From Asticcacaulis sp. AC402 (GTDB lineage: Bacteria; Pseudomonadota; Alphaproteobacteria; Caulobacterales; Caulobacteraceae), in contig NZ_AWGC01000006.1 in the NCBI RefSeq assembly GCF_000495835.1, positions 124,001-188,000 on the forward strand: 64,000 nt of DNA, in the 5' to 3' direction. Within the stretch, counting starts at the first letter, position 1; each line of letters opens with the position of its first letter. Below the pieces are notes generated by a model, which had not been told where the DNA came from, did not search any database, and saw only the letters and a program-made list of their open reading frames with translations. The translations under genes and the position numbers were made by a program. Positions 9,781 through 18,682 of this stretch are shown here, piece after piece.

Positions 9781-9802
9781 CTTCAGGTTGGCTTCAGGTT
9801 GG
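9781..9802 (+). promoter_or_regulatory. Tandem 11-bp repeat, PmrA/QseB-like binding site
   Basis: CTTCAGGTTGG occurs twice with no gap (9781-9791 and 9792-9802), giving CTTCAG-N5-CTTCAG. Known PmrA/QseB boxes are direct hexamers spaced by five bases, with the sequence near CTTAAG. The repeat lies 44 bases before the RTX gene start and 83 bases before the response regulator start. The site is read from sequence; binding by the neighbouring regulator is inference. Confidence 0.55.
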
Positions 9803-9845
9803 CGAGGCATTGCACAGCGATAAAGGCCCCAACCGGAGATTTCCC

Positions 9846-12800
9846 ATGCCCCTTCCCGTGACCAAACTGTACCTGTCCACCTTGCTGACGGAGGCGGATG
9901 AAGCCTATGAACTGCTGGCTGACGAACCGGGCTCCGTGTCGCTGACGCCGCTGACGTTTCCCAGCGCGCGCTGGGTGTCGGGCCTGAATGATATCAACGG
10001 CGACGGCGTGGCCGACCTGATCGTCGGCGGCGCAGGGGATGACGACAAGGACATTGATGCCGGTCGCATCTATGTCCGATTCAGCCTGGCCACGGGCGGC
10101 ACGTCCGACGTTCTTCCGGATGCCATCAACGGCATGATCATCGATGGCGTCAATGCCGGCGACATGGCCGGCGCGGCCGTCGGCAGCGTCGCCGATATGA
10201 ATGGCGATGCTCGCGGAGAGATCCTGATCGGAGCGCCATTGATGGAAAAAGGCGCTGTTGTTGATGCCGGCGCCGGCTTTGTTATCTGGGGCCTGCCCGG
10301 CGGCGGTGTCGACCTGGGCGATCCGTTTTCCGGCGGGGGTGACGGTTGGGTCATGAAGGGCGAGGCCGCCGGCGACCATGCCGGCCTGGCCATGGCCGCC
10401 ATCGCCGACCTGAATGGTGACGGGCGCTCTGAGATCCTGATCGCCGCGCCGGGCAATGACGCCGGTGGCGCCGACGCCGGCAGCGCCTATGTCGTTTGGG
10501 GCAAGACCTCGGCGTCGGCCGTTCAACTGGTCAATGTGGCAGCCGGAACGGGTGGCTTCAAGATCGTAGGGGAATCCGCCGGTGACGAAGCTGGCATCAC
10601 CCTGGCCAGCCTGGCTGATCTCAATGGCGACGGCAAGGCCGAGGTGGTGGTGGGAGCGACGGGCAATGATGGCGGCGGCACAGATGCCGGGGCCGTCTAT
10701 GTCGTCTGGGGCAAGTCGACCACAACCCAGGTCAATCTGGATCTGGTTGCCGCCGGCACTGGCGGTTACAAGATTACCGGCCTGGCCGGCGAAGGCGCCG
10801 GCGCCGGCATTGCCGCGATTGGCGACGTTAATGGCGACGGTCTATCCGACCTGCTGATCACGACACAGGCCGGTGACAAGGCCTATGTCGTCTTCGGCAA
10901 GGCGACGGGCGACGCGGTGTTCCTGTCCGACGTCGAGGCCGGTATCGGTGGCTTCGCGATTGTGGCGGAACAGGCGGGCGATCTTGCTGGCGCTTCGGTG
11001 AGCGGCGGCACGGATTTCAACCAGGACGGCGTCGCCGATCTGGTCATCGGCACCCCGCACAACAGTGAAGGCGGATACGACGCCGGCGCTGTCTATCTGG
11101 TGTGGGGCGGCGCAGGCGAGGTGGTCGACCTGTCGCTGGTCGCGCAAGGCGCCGGCGGAGCCAAGATTGTTGGCAGCTCTGGCAGCCTGACCGGGGCGGC
11201 CGTGGCGGTCAACGGCGACATGAACGGTGACGGTCGCGCCGACCTGGTGGTTGGCGCGCCGGGTTCTACCGAGTCGGTCAGCGTGGTCTATGCCAGCGAC
11301 CTGTGGCAGCCGGATCTCAACATCTATGGCACCCAGTCCGATGACCTCATGACGGCCGGTTATGGTGGCACGCGCAAGATCGACGACACGGCGAATTCCA
11401 TCTATGCCTTTGATGGTAATGACACCCTGGCGGCGGGCGGCGGTAACGATCTGGTCGATGGTGGCCAGGGTGCCGATGAGATGGCCGGAAACGCCGGCGA
11501 TGACACCTACTATGTCGATGACGCCGGTGACGCGACGATCGAAGTCGCTGGTGAAGGCCTTGATGAGGTTGTGGCCTCGGTCGACTGGACGCTGGCGGCA
11601 AATCTTGAAAACCTGACCCTTAAGGGATGGGGCCTTGCCGGCACCGGCAACAGTCTCGCCAATGCCCTGACCGGGACGGACGGAGGTGATGCGCTGAACG
11701 GAATGTCCGGTGGCGACACCATGGTCGGTGGGGCCGGCAACGATTCCTACTCTGTCGATACGGTGAACGACGTCGTTACCGAACTGGTCGGCGGCGGAAC
11801 GGACACGGTCTATGCCTCACGCAGTTGGGTCCTGGGCGCCGATCTCGAAAATCTGGTTTTGACCGGTGCCGCGCGGGCGGGGACGGGCAACAGCCTGGCC
11901 AATATCCTCACGGGTACGGCATTCGCCGATACGCTGGATGGTGGCGCCGGTTCGGACCAGTTGATAGGCGGGCTGGGGGACGACAGCTATAAGGTCGACA
12001 ACGTCGCAGACCTGGTCGTCGAGGCCTCGGGCGAAGGCACGGACGTCATCACCACAACGGTTGACTACACGCTGGGCGCCAATATCGAAACCCTGCGCCT
12101 CAGCGGCGCGGCGCGGCGGGGAACGGGCAATGCCCTGGCCAACAGCCTGTTCGGCACAACCAGCAGTGATGTGCTGGACGGTGGCGCCGGGGCTGACAGC
12201 CTGACGGGCGGCAAGGGTAATGACAGCTACCTGGTCGATAATGCCGGTGACGTGGTGCTCGAGTCGGCCCTGGAAGGAACTGACACGGTGACGACCACGG
12301 TCGATGGATACGTGCTGAGCGATCAGGTCGAACGGCTGGTGCTGGCGGGAGCGGCTCGGCACGCAACGGGCAACGGTCTCGACAATCTGATCACCGGCAC
12401 CACCGGTCACGATGTTTTGGATGGCGGTCTGGGCGCGGACAGCCTCAGCGGCGGGGCCGGCAATGATACCTATTATGTCGATAGCGTTGCGGACCGGACG
12501 ACCGAGCTTCTGGCCGGGGGCTCCGACAGGGTCGTTGCGTCGGTCGACTGGACCCTTGGCTCCAATGTTGAAAATCTGACCCTGGTTGGCGGTGCGCGTG
12601 TCGGCCGTGGCAACGCCCTCGATAACGTTTTGGTCGGTACTGTGGCCAATGACAGCCTTTATGGCGGTGACGGCAACGACCTGTTGGATGGCGGCGCCGG
12701 AGGTGATCGTCTCTCGGGTGGTCTCGGTGATGACACCTACCTGATCGACAGTTCTATGGACGTGGTCGTCGAGTCGGCGGGCGCCGGGTACGATACCGTT

Positions 12801-14951
12801 ATTGCGACCTTCGACTATGTCCTTCAGGCCAATGTGGAGGTGGCGCGGCTTCTGGGTTCAGGGCACACCCTGACCGGCAATACGGGCAATAATATCCTGG
12901 AAGGCGGTGCCGGAGACGACGTGCTCAATGGTGGCGGCGGTGATGACCTCGAACTTGGTGGTGACGGCCATGACGATCTGGTCAGTACGTCCGGCCATGA
13001 CACCCTGTCGGGCGGCAGTGGCGATGACGTCTATCTGGTTGACGGCGGCTGGGCGGAAATAGAGGACTTCTTGGGTCATGACACGATTGATTGTCATGAT
13101 GGCACAGAAGACAACTATATCGATCTGTCCGGTGAAACCGAGTCCGAGATCGAAAACGAAGTCTGCGAGCTGGGGCAGGGCGGTACCGTATCCGGTCCGC
13201 TGGACGTGCAGTTTTTGCAGGATCTGACCGGCTCCTTCGGCGACGACATCGCCAATGTGCGCGCCCTGGTGCCTGCCATTGTCACGGCCTTGCGTGCCGT
13301 GCAGGCCGACAGTCGGTTCGGCGTTTCCGACTTTGTCGACAAGCCGATATCGCCGTTCGGCGCGCCTGGCGAGTGGGTCTACCACCTGGCTCAATCTCTG
13401 ACCTCGGATGTGACCGCCTTTGAAAGCACCTATAACAGCCTGTCCATCCGCAATGGCGTGGACGCCCCCGAGGCACAGATCGAGTCGCTGATGCATCTGG
13501 CCCTGACCTCTGCCGAGGCGGGTTTCCGCACGGAATCCGCACGGTTTGTCATCCTGTTCACCGACGCCCCCTTCCATGTCGCGGGTGATGGCGCGGCGGC
13601 GGGCATCACCACGCCGAATGATGGCGATGCCATTATCGATGGCAATGGACTTGGCGAGGACTATCCCTTTGTGGCGCAACTGAAGGCCGCGCTGGAAGCG
13701 GCGAATATCATCCCGATCTTCGCTGTGACGGCCGATGTCACGGGCGTCTACGCCAATCTGGTCACTGAGCTTGGACGGGGGACGACCGTCACCCTGACGT
13801 CGAACAGTTCCAATGTCGTGGCTGCGATAACGGGCGGATTGACGGAGGCAACCCGGACCGTGATCGAAGACGCGATCGGCGGCTCGGGCGACGATGTTTT
13901 GCTGGGTAACAGCGCCGCCAATGGCCTGACCGGCGGCAGCGGCAATGATGACCTGTCCGGGCGCGCTGGCGACGATCAGCTGCTGGGCGGCTCAGGCAAT
14001 GACAGCATCGCGGGCGATGCCGGCGACGACCTGATGGATGGCGGTACCGGCTATGATACGGCCGACTATGCCGCGGCAGCGGGCGCTGTGACTGTGAACC
14101 TCAGCCTGTCCGGTGCGGCCCAGGTGACCGGCGGCGCCGGAACCGACACGCTTGTCTCGGTCGAAAACGTTACGGGCTCGGCCTTTGCCGACAATCTGAC
14201 GGGATCGACCTCCGCCAACCAGATTGACGGCGGCGATGGCAATGACACGATAGATGCCGGTGGCGGCACGGACGTGTTGACCGGGCAACTGGGCGACGAT
14301 TTCCTGCTGGCCGGAACGGGGGCGGACACGCTGGACGGCGGCGACGGCAATGATACACTGGACGGCGGAAGCAGTAACGACACGATAACCGGCGGGACGG
14401 GCGACGATGCCCTTACGGGCGGTTCTGGCGCGGACCTTCTGACCGGGGACGCAGGCAATGATGCGCTAGATGGCGGTACCGGAACGGATACGGTCGACTA
14501 TGGTTTGGCGGCGGCGGGGGTTTCGGTCAGCCTGTCCATGCCCGGGCTTGCTCAGGTTACCGGCGGCGCGGGAACCGATACGCTAGCTTCCATCGAGAAT
14601 CTGACGGGGTCAGAATTCGACGATTTCCTCATTGGCAGTTCCGGGTCAAACATCCTTATGGGTGGCGGTGGTCACGATCAAATCGTCGGTCGTGGCGGCA
14701 ATGACGGGCTGACCGGCGGGGCGGGCGCGGATGATTTCGTCTTCGGTCTGGCCAGCGGCGCCGATCGCGTTATGGACTTCAATGCCGCCGACGGTGACCA
14801 GCTGGATCTGAGCGCCTACCACGCCCAGACGACGGCCAGCATCTATCAGTCCGGCGCCGACACGGTCATCGATCTGGGCGGTGGAAACTCGGTCACGGTC
14901 ATCTCGATGCTGGCGTCCGACCCTGGCCTGCTGAGCCATATCGTCTGGTAG
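9846..14951 (+). CDS. Giant RTX protein with integrin-like beta-propeller and von Willebrand A domain
   Basis: The protein has 1701 residues. Residues ~45-480 hold seven FG-GAP blades, each with a DxNxDG-type calcium loop and a following [IV]xG[AT]P-type strand, as in an integrin-alpha propeller. Residues ~510-1100 hold six ~80-residue modules, each with a GTGNxLxN segment and RTX nonapeptides GGxGxDxLx. Residues ~1117-1340 form a von Willebrand A domain with a MIDAS-like DLTGS. Residues ~1345-1640 hold more RTX arrays. The C-terminal ~60 residues lack Cys and resemble a type I secretion signal. There is no N-terminal signal peptide. The ATG at 9846 has GGAG 7 bases upstream. Secretion by a type I system and adhesion are inferred; no transporter genes are nearby. 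Confidence 0.85.
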   Translation: MPLPVTKLYLSTLLTEADEAYELLADEPGSVSLTPLTFPSARWVSGLNDINGDGVADLIVGGAGDDDKDIDAGRIYVRFSLATGGTSDVLPDAINGMIIDGVNAGDMAGAAVGSVADMNGDARGEILIGAPLMEKGAVVDAGAGFVIWGLPGGGVDLGDPFSGGGDGWVMKGEAAGDHAGLAMAAIADLNGDGRSEILIAAPGNDAGGADAGSAYVVWGKTSASAVQLVNVAAGTGGFKIVGESAGDEAGITLASLADLNGDGKAEVVVGATGNDGGGTDAGAVYVVWGKSTTTQVNLDLVAAGTGGYKITGLAGEGAGAGIAAIGDVNGDGLSDLLITTQAGDKAYVVFGKATGDAVFLSDVEAGIGGFAIVAEQAGDLAGASVSGGTDFNQDGVADLVIGTPHNSEGGYDAGAVYLVWGGAGEVVDLSLVAQGAGGAKIVGSSGSLTGAAVAVNGDMNGDGRADLVVGAPGSTESVSVVYASDLWQPDLNIYGTQSDDLMTAGYGGTRKIDDTANSIYAFDGNDTLAAGGGNDLVDGGQGADEMAGNAGDDTYYVDDAGDATIEVAGEGLDEVVASVDWTLAANLENLTLKGWGLAGTGNSLANALTGTDGGDALNGMSGGDTMVGGAGNDSYSVDTVNDVVTELVGGGTDTVYASRSWVLGADLENLVLTGAARAGTGNSLANILTGTAFADTLDGGAGSDQLIGGLGDDSYKVDNVADLVVEASGEGTDVITTTVDYTLGANIETLRLSGAARRGTGNALANSLFGTTSSDVLDGGAGADSLTGGKGNDSYLVDNAGDVVLESALEGTDTVTTTVDGYVLSDQVERLVLAGAARHATGNGLDNLITGTTGHDVLDGGLGADSLSGGAGNDTYYVDSVADRTTELLAGGSDRVVASVDWTLGSNVENLTLVGGARVGRGNALDNVLVGTVANDSLYGGDGNDLLDGGAGGDRLSGGLGDDTYLIDSSMDVVVESAGAGYDTVIATFDYVLQANVEVARLLGSGHTLTGNTGNNILEGGAGDDVLNGGGGDDLELGGDGHDDLVSTSGHDTLSGGSGDDVYLVDGGWAEIEDFLGHDTIDCHDGTEDNYIDLSGETESEIENEVCELGQGGTVSGPLDVQFLQDLTGSFGDDIANVRALVPAIVTALRAVQADSRFGVSDFVDKPISPFGAPGEWVYHLAQSLTSDVTAFESTYNSLSIRNGVDAPEAQIESLMHLALTSAEAGFRTESARFVILFTDAPFHVAGDGAAAGITTPNDGDAIIDGNGLGEDYPFVAQLKAALEAANIIPIFAVTADVTGVYANLVTELGRGTTVTLTSNSSNVVAAITGGLTEATRTVIEDAIGGSGDDVLLGNSAANGLTGGSGNDDLSGRAGDDQLLGGSGNDSIAGDAGDDLMDGGTGYDTADYAAAAGAVTVNLSLSGAAQVTGGAGTDTLVSVENVTGSAFADNLTGSTSANQIDGGDGNDTIDAGGGTDVLTGQLGDDFLLAGTGADTLDGGDGNDTLDGGSSNDTITGGTGDDALTGGSGADLLTGDAGNDALDGGTGTDTVDYGLAAAGVSVSLSMPGLAQVTGGAGTDTLASIENLTGSEFDDFLIGSSGSNILMGGGGHDQIVGRGGNDGLTGGAGADDFVFGLASGADRVMDFNAADGDQLDLSAYHAQTTASIYQSGADTVIDLGGGNSVTVISMLASDPGLLSHIVW

Positions 14952-15098
14952 CTGCGCCTTCGACGGATCCCGGGGGGCTAATGCCAACCACTGAAATGAT
15001 AGACACATACTGCGCCTACTTTGCGGTTGGTATTTGCTTTTTTTCAGCTCAAACGCCGCATGGCTCCTCGCAAAGGCTCGGGCGGGCGGTCACCCTTG

Positions 15099-15133
15099 CC
15101 AGGCAATGATGAGTCAGCATCATCGTTGCCTGG
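15099..15133. terminator. Stem-loop behind the carbohydrate-binding-like gene
   Basis: The 14-base arms (15099-15112 and 15120-15133, CCAGGCAATGATGA on the left) pair with one G-U around a 7-base loop. The hairpin lies 3 bases past the stop of the minus-strand gene at 15136. No T-run follows on the minus strand, so it may protect mRNA ends rather than terminate by itself. Confidence 0.5.
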
Positions 15134-15135
15134 TA

Positions 15136-15657
15136 TCATTCCCCCGGGATCAGGACGAACGCCGGCCCCATATACACGGTCTGCTTGGCGCCGCCGAGAT
15201 GCACGACCAGCACGGTCGTCTTCTTGTCATAGTCCTGCGTCGCCACAGTCTGGATCGAATACAATTGCCACTCTGCACCCACGGTCTGCGAACTTTCAAC
15301 CAGCGCATTGTAGGGCGCAGCATTGACCTGAAGCCGCATGTTGAGCCGCGCTGGCTGACCATCCTCGGTCTTGGACTTCAGCCAGACAGCCGCCAGGATC
15401 TTGTCGCCCTTTTTGATGTCGCCGGTAATGTCAGTCTGGGCGGAACTGTCCCATGAATTGGCGCCCTTGGCTGGAATCTTGACCTCGATGGCATAACCGC
15501 CCTGGACGGCTGAGTCTCTGACCCGTTTGTTGGTCTGCTGACCATAGACCTGCCAGCCAGAGCTCGGGTCGTTGATCAGCTTATCCTCGGCAAAGGCCGG
15601 CGCTGCGGTAAAGGCGAGGGCGCACATTGCGCCCATAAGAAAATCGCGACGTTGCAT
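15136..15657 (-). CDS. Small Tat-exported carbohydrate-binding-like protein
   Basis: The protein has 173 residues. A twin-arginine leader (MQRRDFLMGAMCALAF, cleavage near AFA) is followed by a beta-rich domain whose pattern (GGYAIEVKIPAKGANSWD, KGDKILAAVWLKS, PYNALVESSQTV, WQLYSI) resembles family 4/9 carbohydrate-binding modules or the jelly-roll found in xylanases. No catalytic domain is present. It is third in the GH10-GH43 strand and likely binds xylan or stabilises an enzyme; this role is inference. ATG 15657 is preferred because AGGGAG precedes it and it starts the Tat signal. Confidence 0.62.
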   Translation of the reverse strand: MQRRDFLMGAMCALAFTAAPAFAEDKLINDPSSGWQVYGQQTNKRVRDSAVQGGYAIEVKIPAKGANSWDSSAQTDITGDIKKGDKILAAVWLKSKTEDGQPARLNMRLQVNAAPYNALVESSQTVGAEWQLYSIQTVATQDYDKKTTVLVVHLGGAKQTVYMGPAFVLIPGE

Positions 15658-15705
15658 TGGTAACTCCCTGGAGTTTTTTGTCGTTTCCAAGGAAGCTACA
15701 TCCGG

Positions 15706-17391
15706 TTACGGCTTTTGGCTATAGGCATAGGGCCCGATAATCGTACCAACAAAGCCTCCGGCCTTACGTGTGCTCAGCACTGTGGCGTCTGCGTCCCAGG
15801 CGAGGCGCTTCTTGTCGGTCTTCATGTGGTCGGCGGCCGGGTTGTACATGCAGTACAGTTTTTCACGGCGGACGCCTAAGGTGACATGGACGCCGTCCTT
15901 CGCGTCGACTGGCTGGGCGTTCAGGACGACCCCGTCGCGCGGATCGTCGGCACTGGCACGTTGGATCAAGGCGATCTCCGTCACGCCGTTACGTTTGGTG
16001 ACACCACAAAACACCCAGGCATCATCCGACTGAACCGCCAGCAGGCCGGCGCGATCGCCTTCGTTCGGCGTAAACGCCACCTTCGTGTCCATGGCGGTGA
16101 AGTTGCTCTGCTGGCGCAAACCGACAAAGGCCGGGTTGGCGTTGACGTCGCCGATCGGCTGAGACAACGCCTTCAGGGTCAAGACCTTTCCGCCGTTGCT
16201 GACGCTGAGGAAACCATCCGACGGGCCCCGAATCGACAGCCATTTCAGTGGATCATAGCCCGAAATGTCCTGGTAATGGGGACTGGCCTGCGGCGCATCG
16301 CCCAGGCCCTTTGGGCGCTTTTCCGACAAGGGAATGACCTTGCCACGGTCGAGGATCACCGGCCAGCCGTCGACCCATTTGACGGGCAGCAGGAAGGTCT
16401 CGCGACCGGTATTGTAGAGATCATCGCCGTAGGGGCGCACGGCCAGGAAGATGGCGTACCATTCGCCTTGCGGTGTCTGCACCAGGTCGGCATGGCCGGC
16501 CGAGGTGATTGGATTAGGCCGGTCGCGCGGCAGATCGCGCTGGGTCAGGATCGGGTTTTTCTCCCACGGCTCATATGGACCCCACACGTTTTTCGTGCGG
16601 AAGACGACCTGGGAGTGACCTTCGGCGGTGCCGCCTTCGGCCGGCATCAGGTAGTACCAGCCATTGATCTTGTAGATATGCGGGCCTTCGATCCAGATCG
16701 GCTTTTGCGAAAAATCCGCCCCGCCGTTGACGATCATCTTCTTCTCGCCGACCATGCTGAGGGTCTTGGGATCGAACTGCTGCATCCAGATGGCGCGGTG
16801 CCCGTCATACTCCGGTTCGCCGATCGGACCGTCGTTCCAGGTGATATAGGCCTTGCCATCGTCATCGAAGAAGATCGACGGATCGATACCGCCAAACGGC
16901 AGCCATACCGGATCGCTCCACGGACCGGCCGGATCGGTGGCGGTGATAACGAACTGGCCTTTACAGTCGACGCAGGTATTGACGATGTAAAAGGTGCCTT
17001 CGTGGTACGAGATCGCCGGCGCGAACACGCCGCGCGATATGCCCAGGCCGCTGAAATCCAGCATGCCCGGCCGATCGATGGCGTTGCCGATCTGCGTCCA
17101 GTTGACCAGGTCGGTCGATTTCCAAACGGGGATACCGGGGAAATGCGCGAAGGTCGAGTTGACCATGTAGTAGGTATCGCCGACGCGATGGATCGAAGGG
17201 TCGGGGGAATAGCCCGGCAGGATCGGGTTGCGGTAGTAGCCCGGCTTTTCCGGCACATCCAACGGGTAGGACTGATCGACCATGTGGCTGCCGCGCAGGA
17301 CGGTATCGGTGAAGACGGCCTGCGACTGGGCGGCGGCCTGGCCGGTACTGAGGATGACCGCCAAGGCGGTGAGGGCGATGGTACGGCGCAT
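15706..17391 (-). CDS. GH43 beta-xylosidase / arabinofuranosidase
   Basis: The protein has 561 residues: a Sec signal peptide (1-22), a five-bladed GH43 propeller (~52-360) and a C-terminal beta-sandwich (~370-560), as in GH43 subfamilies 11/12. The catalytic triad is seen as Asp64 (YSPDPS, base), Asp170 (GGIDPSIF, pKa modulator) and Glu235 (WIEGPHIY, acid). The family removes xylose or arabinose from xylo-oligosaccharides. It follows the GH10 xylanase by 3 bases in the same operon. The exact sugar specificity cannot be read from the sequence. Confidence 0.9.
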   Translation of the reverse strand: MRRTIALTALAVILSTGQAAAQSQAVFTDTVLRGSHMVDQSYPLDVPEKPGYYRNPILPGYSPDPSIHRVGDTYYMVNSTFAHFPGIPVWKSTDLVNWTQIGNAIDRPGMLDFSGLGISRGVFAPAISYHEGTFYIVNTCVDCKGQFVITATDPAGPWSDPVWLPFGGIDPSIFFDDDGKAYITWNDGPIGEPEYDGHRAIWMQQFDPKTLSMVGEKKMIVNGGADFSQKPIWIEGPHIYKINGWYYLMPAEGGTAEGHSQVVFRTKNVWGPYEPWEKNPILTQRDLPRDRPNPITSAGHADLVQTPQGEWYAIFLAVRPYGDDLYNTGRETFLLPVKWVDGWPVILDRGKVIPLSEKRPKGLGDAPQASPHYQDISGYDPLKWLSIRGPSDGFLSVSNGGKVLTLKALSQPIGDVNANPAFVGLRQQSNFTAMDTKVAFTPNEGDRAGLLAVQSDDAWVFCGVTKRNGVTEIALIQRASADDPRDGVVLNAQPVDAKDGVHVTLGVRREKLYCMYNPAADHMKTDKKRLAWDADATVLSTRKAGGFVGTIIGPYAYSQKP

Positions 17392-17394
17392 GAT

Positions 17395-18510
17395 TTACCT
17401 CGCGGGGGCGTTCTTGAACGAGTCCGCGATAGCATAGTACAGCGGCTTTTTCTCGAAATTGGCATCAAACGGCGTCGGACGCAGCGGCAGCTTGTCCTCG
17501 CGCGGCGTGAAGTCTTGCAGCCAGTTGTAGTGGTCTGGCATGCCCCAGAATACTACGTCCTTCGTCTGCTTATAGCTCAACATCTGATCGAGATAGATGC
17601 GGCCGACGGTGGCCACGATGGCGTCGCGCTGTTCGATATCGCCCGTCGGAATACGCTGGTCGTCGACGTCGAACTCGGTGATATGCAGGTCGAGGTCCAG
17701 CGCCACCACGGCGTCGAGCCAGTCTTTCCATTGATTGACCTGGCCGCCCAGCAGATCGAAACCGTTGCCGATGTGCGACTGGACACCCAGGGCGTCAATC
17801 GGAATCTTCTCGTTGCGGAACCAGCGCAGCAACTTCAGAACCCCGGCGCGATGGGCCTCGTTGCCGGCTTCCCAACTCATATAGTCGTTGTAGACCAACT
17901 CGGTCTTGGGTAGGTGTTCGCGCGCCGCCTCGAAGGCGATGCGCAGGGTGTCCATGCCCAAAATGCGCGTGAAGACGTTGTCGCGGACCTCGCCGGTTTT
18001 CGGATCGATGGTCTCGTTGACCACGTCCCAGGAACAGATGCGCTCGCCGTAACGGGTGGTGACGACCTTGATATAGTCGCGCAGCAGGCGCTCGGCCTCG
18101 ACCTTGGGCTTAGGCCCGAAATCGTAAGATTTGAGCCATTGTGGGGTGAATTCGTCGCGTGCCCAATAGAGGTTATGGCCGCGCATCGGGATATTGTGGC
18201 TTTCGGCAAAGCCCAGCAATTCATCGGCCGGGGCAAAGTTGTAGTCGGTCGCATTGTTGTTGTGCGTGACGTACATCTTAAGTTCGTTTTCCATGACCAG
18301 GACGTTGCATTCCGCGATCATCAGCGCCTTGACCTTGGGGTCCCGGAACGGGCCCATGCCGATGGCATTGCCGAATCGCAGGCCCTTGGCGGCGGCCAGG
18401 TCTTTCAACGGTGTTGCGTTGTCGGCAAAGGCCGGGAGGGCGGCTGCGGCGCCAAGCGCGGCAACGGAGGCCAGGGCGGCGCGGCGGTTCACGGCAAAGT
18501 TTTCAGACAT
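17395..18510 (-). CDS. GH10 endo-1,4-beta-xylanase
   Basis: The protein has 371 residues. A twin-arginine leader (NRRAALASVAALGAAAALPAFA) is followed by a complete GH10 TIM barrel. Hallmarks are the substrate-site segment GHNLYWA, the acid/base Glu166 in WDVVNE and the nucleophile Glu279 in HITEFDV. It cuts the beta-1,4-xylan backbone outside the cytoplasm. ATG 18510 has GGAGAA upstream. It is the first gene of the minus-strand xylan operon (GH10, GH43, carbohydrate-binding-like protein). Its promoter region carries an operator-like palindrome at 18537-18552. Confidence 0.95.
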   Translation of the reverse strand: MSENFAVNRRAALASVAALGAAAALPAFADNATPLKDLAAAKGLRFGNAIGMGPFRDPKVKALMIAECNVLVMENELKMYVTHNNNATDYNFAPADELLGFAESHNIPMRGHNLYWARDEFTPQWLKSYDFGPKPKVEAERLLRDYIKVVTTRYGERICSWDVVNETIDPKTGEVRDNVFTRILGMDTLRIAFEAAREHLPKTELVYNDYMSWEAGNEAHRAGVLKLLRWFRNEKIPIDALGVQSHIGNGFDLLGGQVNQWKDWLDAVVALDLDLHITEFDVDDQRIPTGDIEQRDAIVATVGRIYLDQMLSYKQTKDVVFWGMPDHYNWLQDFTPREDKLPLRPTPFDANFEKKPLYYAIADSFKNAPAR

Positions 18511-18536
18511 GAAATTCTCCCTGTTGTCTTTTTTTG

Positions 18537-18552
18537 GTGTTACCGCTAACAC
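18537..18552. promoter_or_regulatory. LacI-type operator-like palindrome (XylR-like) at the GH10 promoter
   Basis: GTGTTA-CCGC-TAACAC: 6-base arms that match perfectly around a CG-centred core, the form of LacI-family operators. On the minus strand, a TTGACG hexamer (18577-18572) is spaced 17 bases from CAGTGT, so the palindrome would overlap the -10 region and transcription start of the xylanase operon. Repression relieved by xylose is inferred from the target genes. Confidence 0.6.
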
Positions 18553-18571
18553 TGTCATTGATCCACAGCGC

Positions 18572-18577
18572 CGTCAA
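18572..18577 (-). promoter_or_regulatory. Candidate -35 element of the GH10 operon
   Basis: TTGACG on the minus strand, 62 bases before the xylanase start, with a weak -10 (CAGTGT) 17 bases downstream inside the operator-like palindrome. The weak -10 makes this a moderate prediction. Confidence 0.4.
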
Positions 18578-18627
18578 GCTCGCTGCTTCGATGATTCCAT
18601 ACTGGAAATTCGCCGGGGGCGCGTTTA

Positions 18628-18638
18628 TGGTCAGACCA
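18628..18638. promoter_or_regulatory. GntR/FadR-type operator-like palindrome upstream of GH3
   Basis: TGGTC-A-GACCA is a perfect 11-base palindrome fitting the TnGTnnnACnA pattern of FadR-subgroup GntR regulators, which often respond to hexuronates or other acids. It lies 45 bases before the GH3 start and 118 bases from the GH10 start. A link to glucuronate released by GH115 is inference. Confidence 0.5.
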
Positions 18639-18682
18639 ACCGGTTCACCAAGGACCGAGCATAAAACAGGGAAGTTACCAAG

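Noticed and set aside
15886-17913. 675-codon plus-strand frame opposite the GH43 and GH10 genes
   Set aside because: Both minus-strand genes have complete catalytic motifs; the plus frame has only low-complexity, Arg/Asp/Val-rich sequence.
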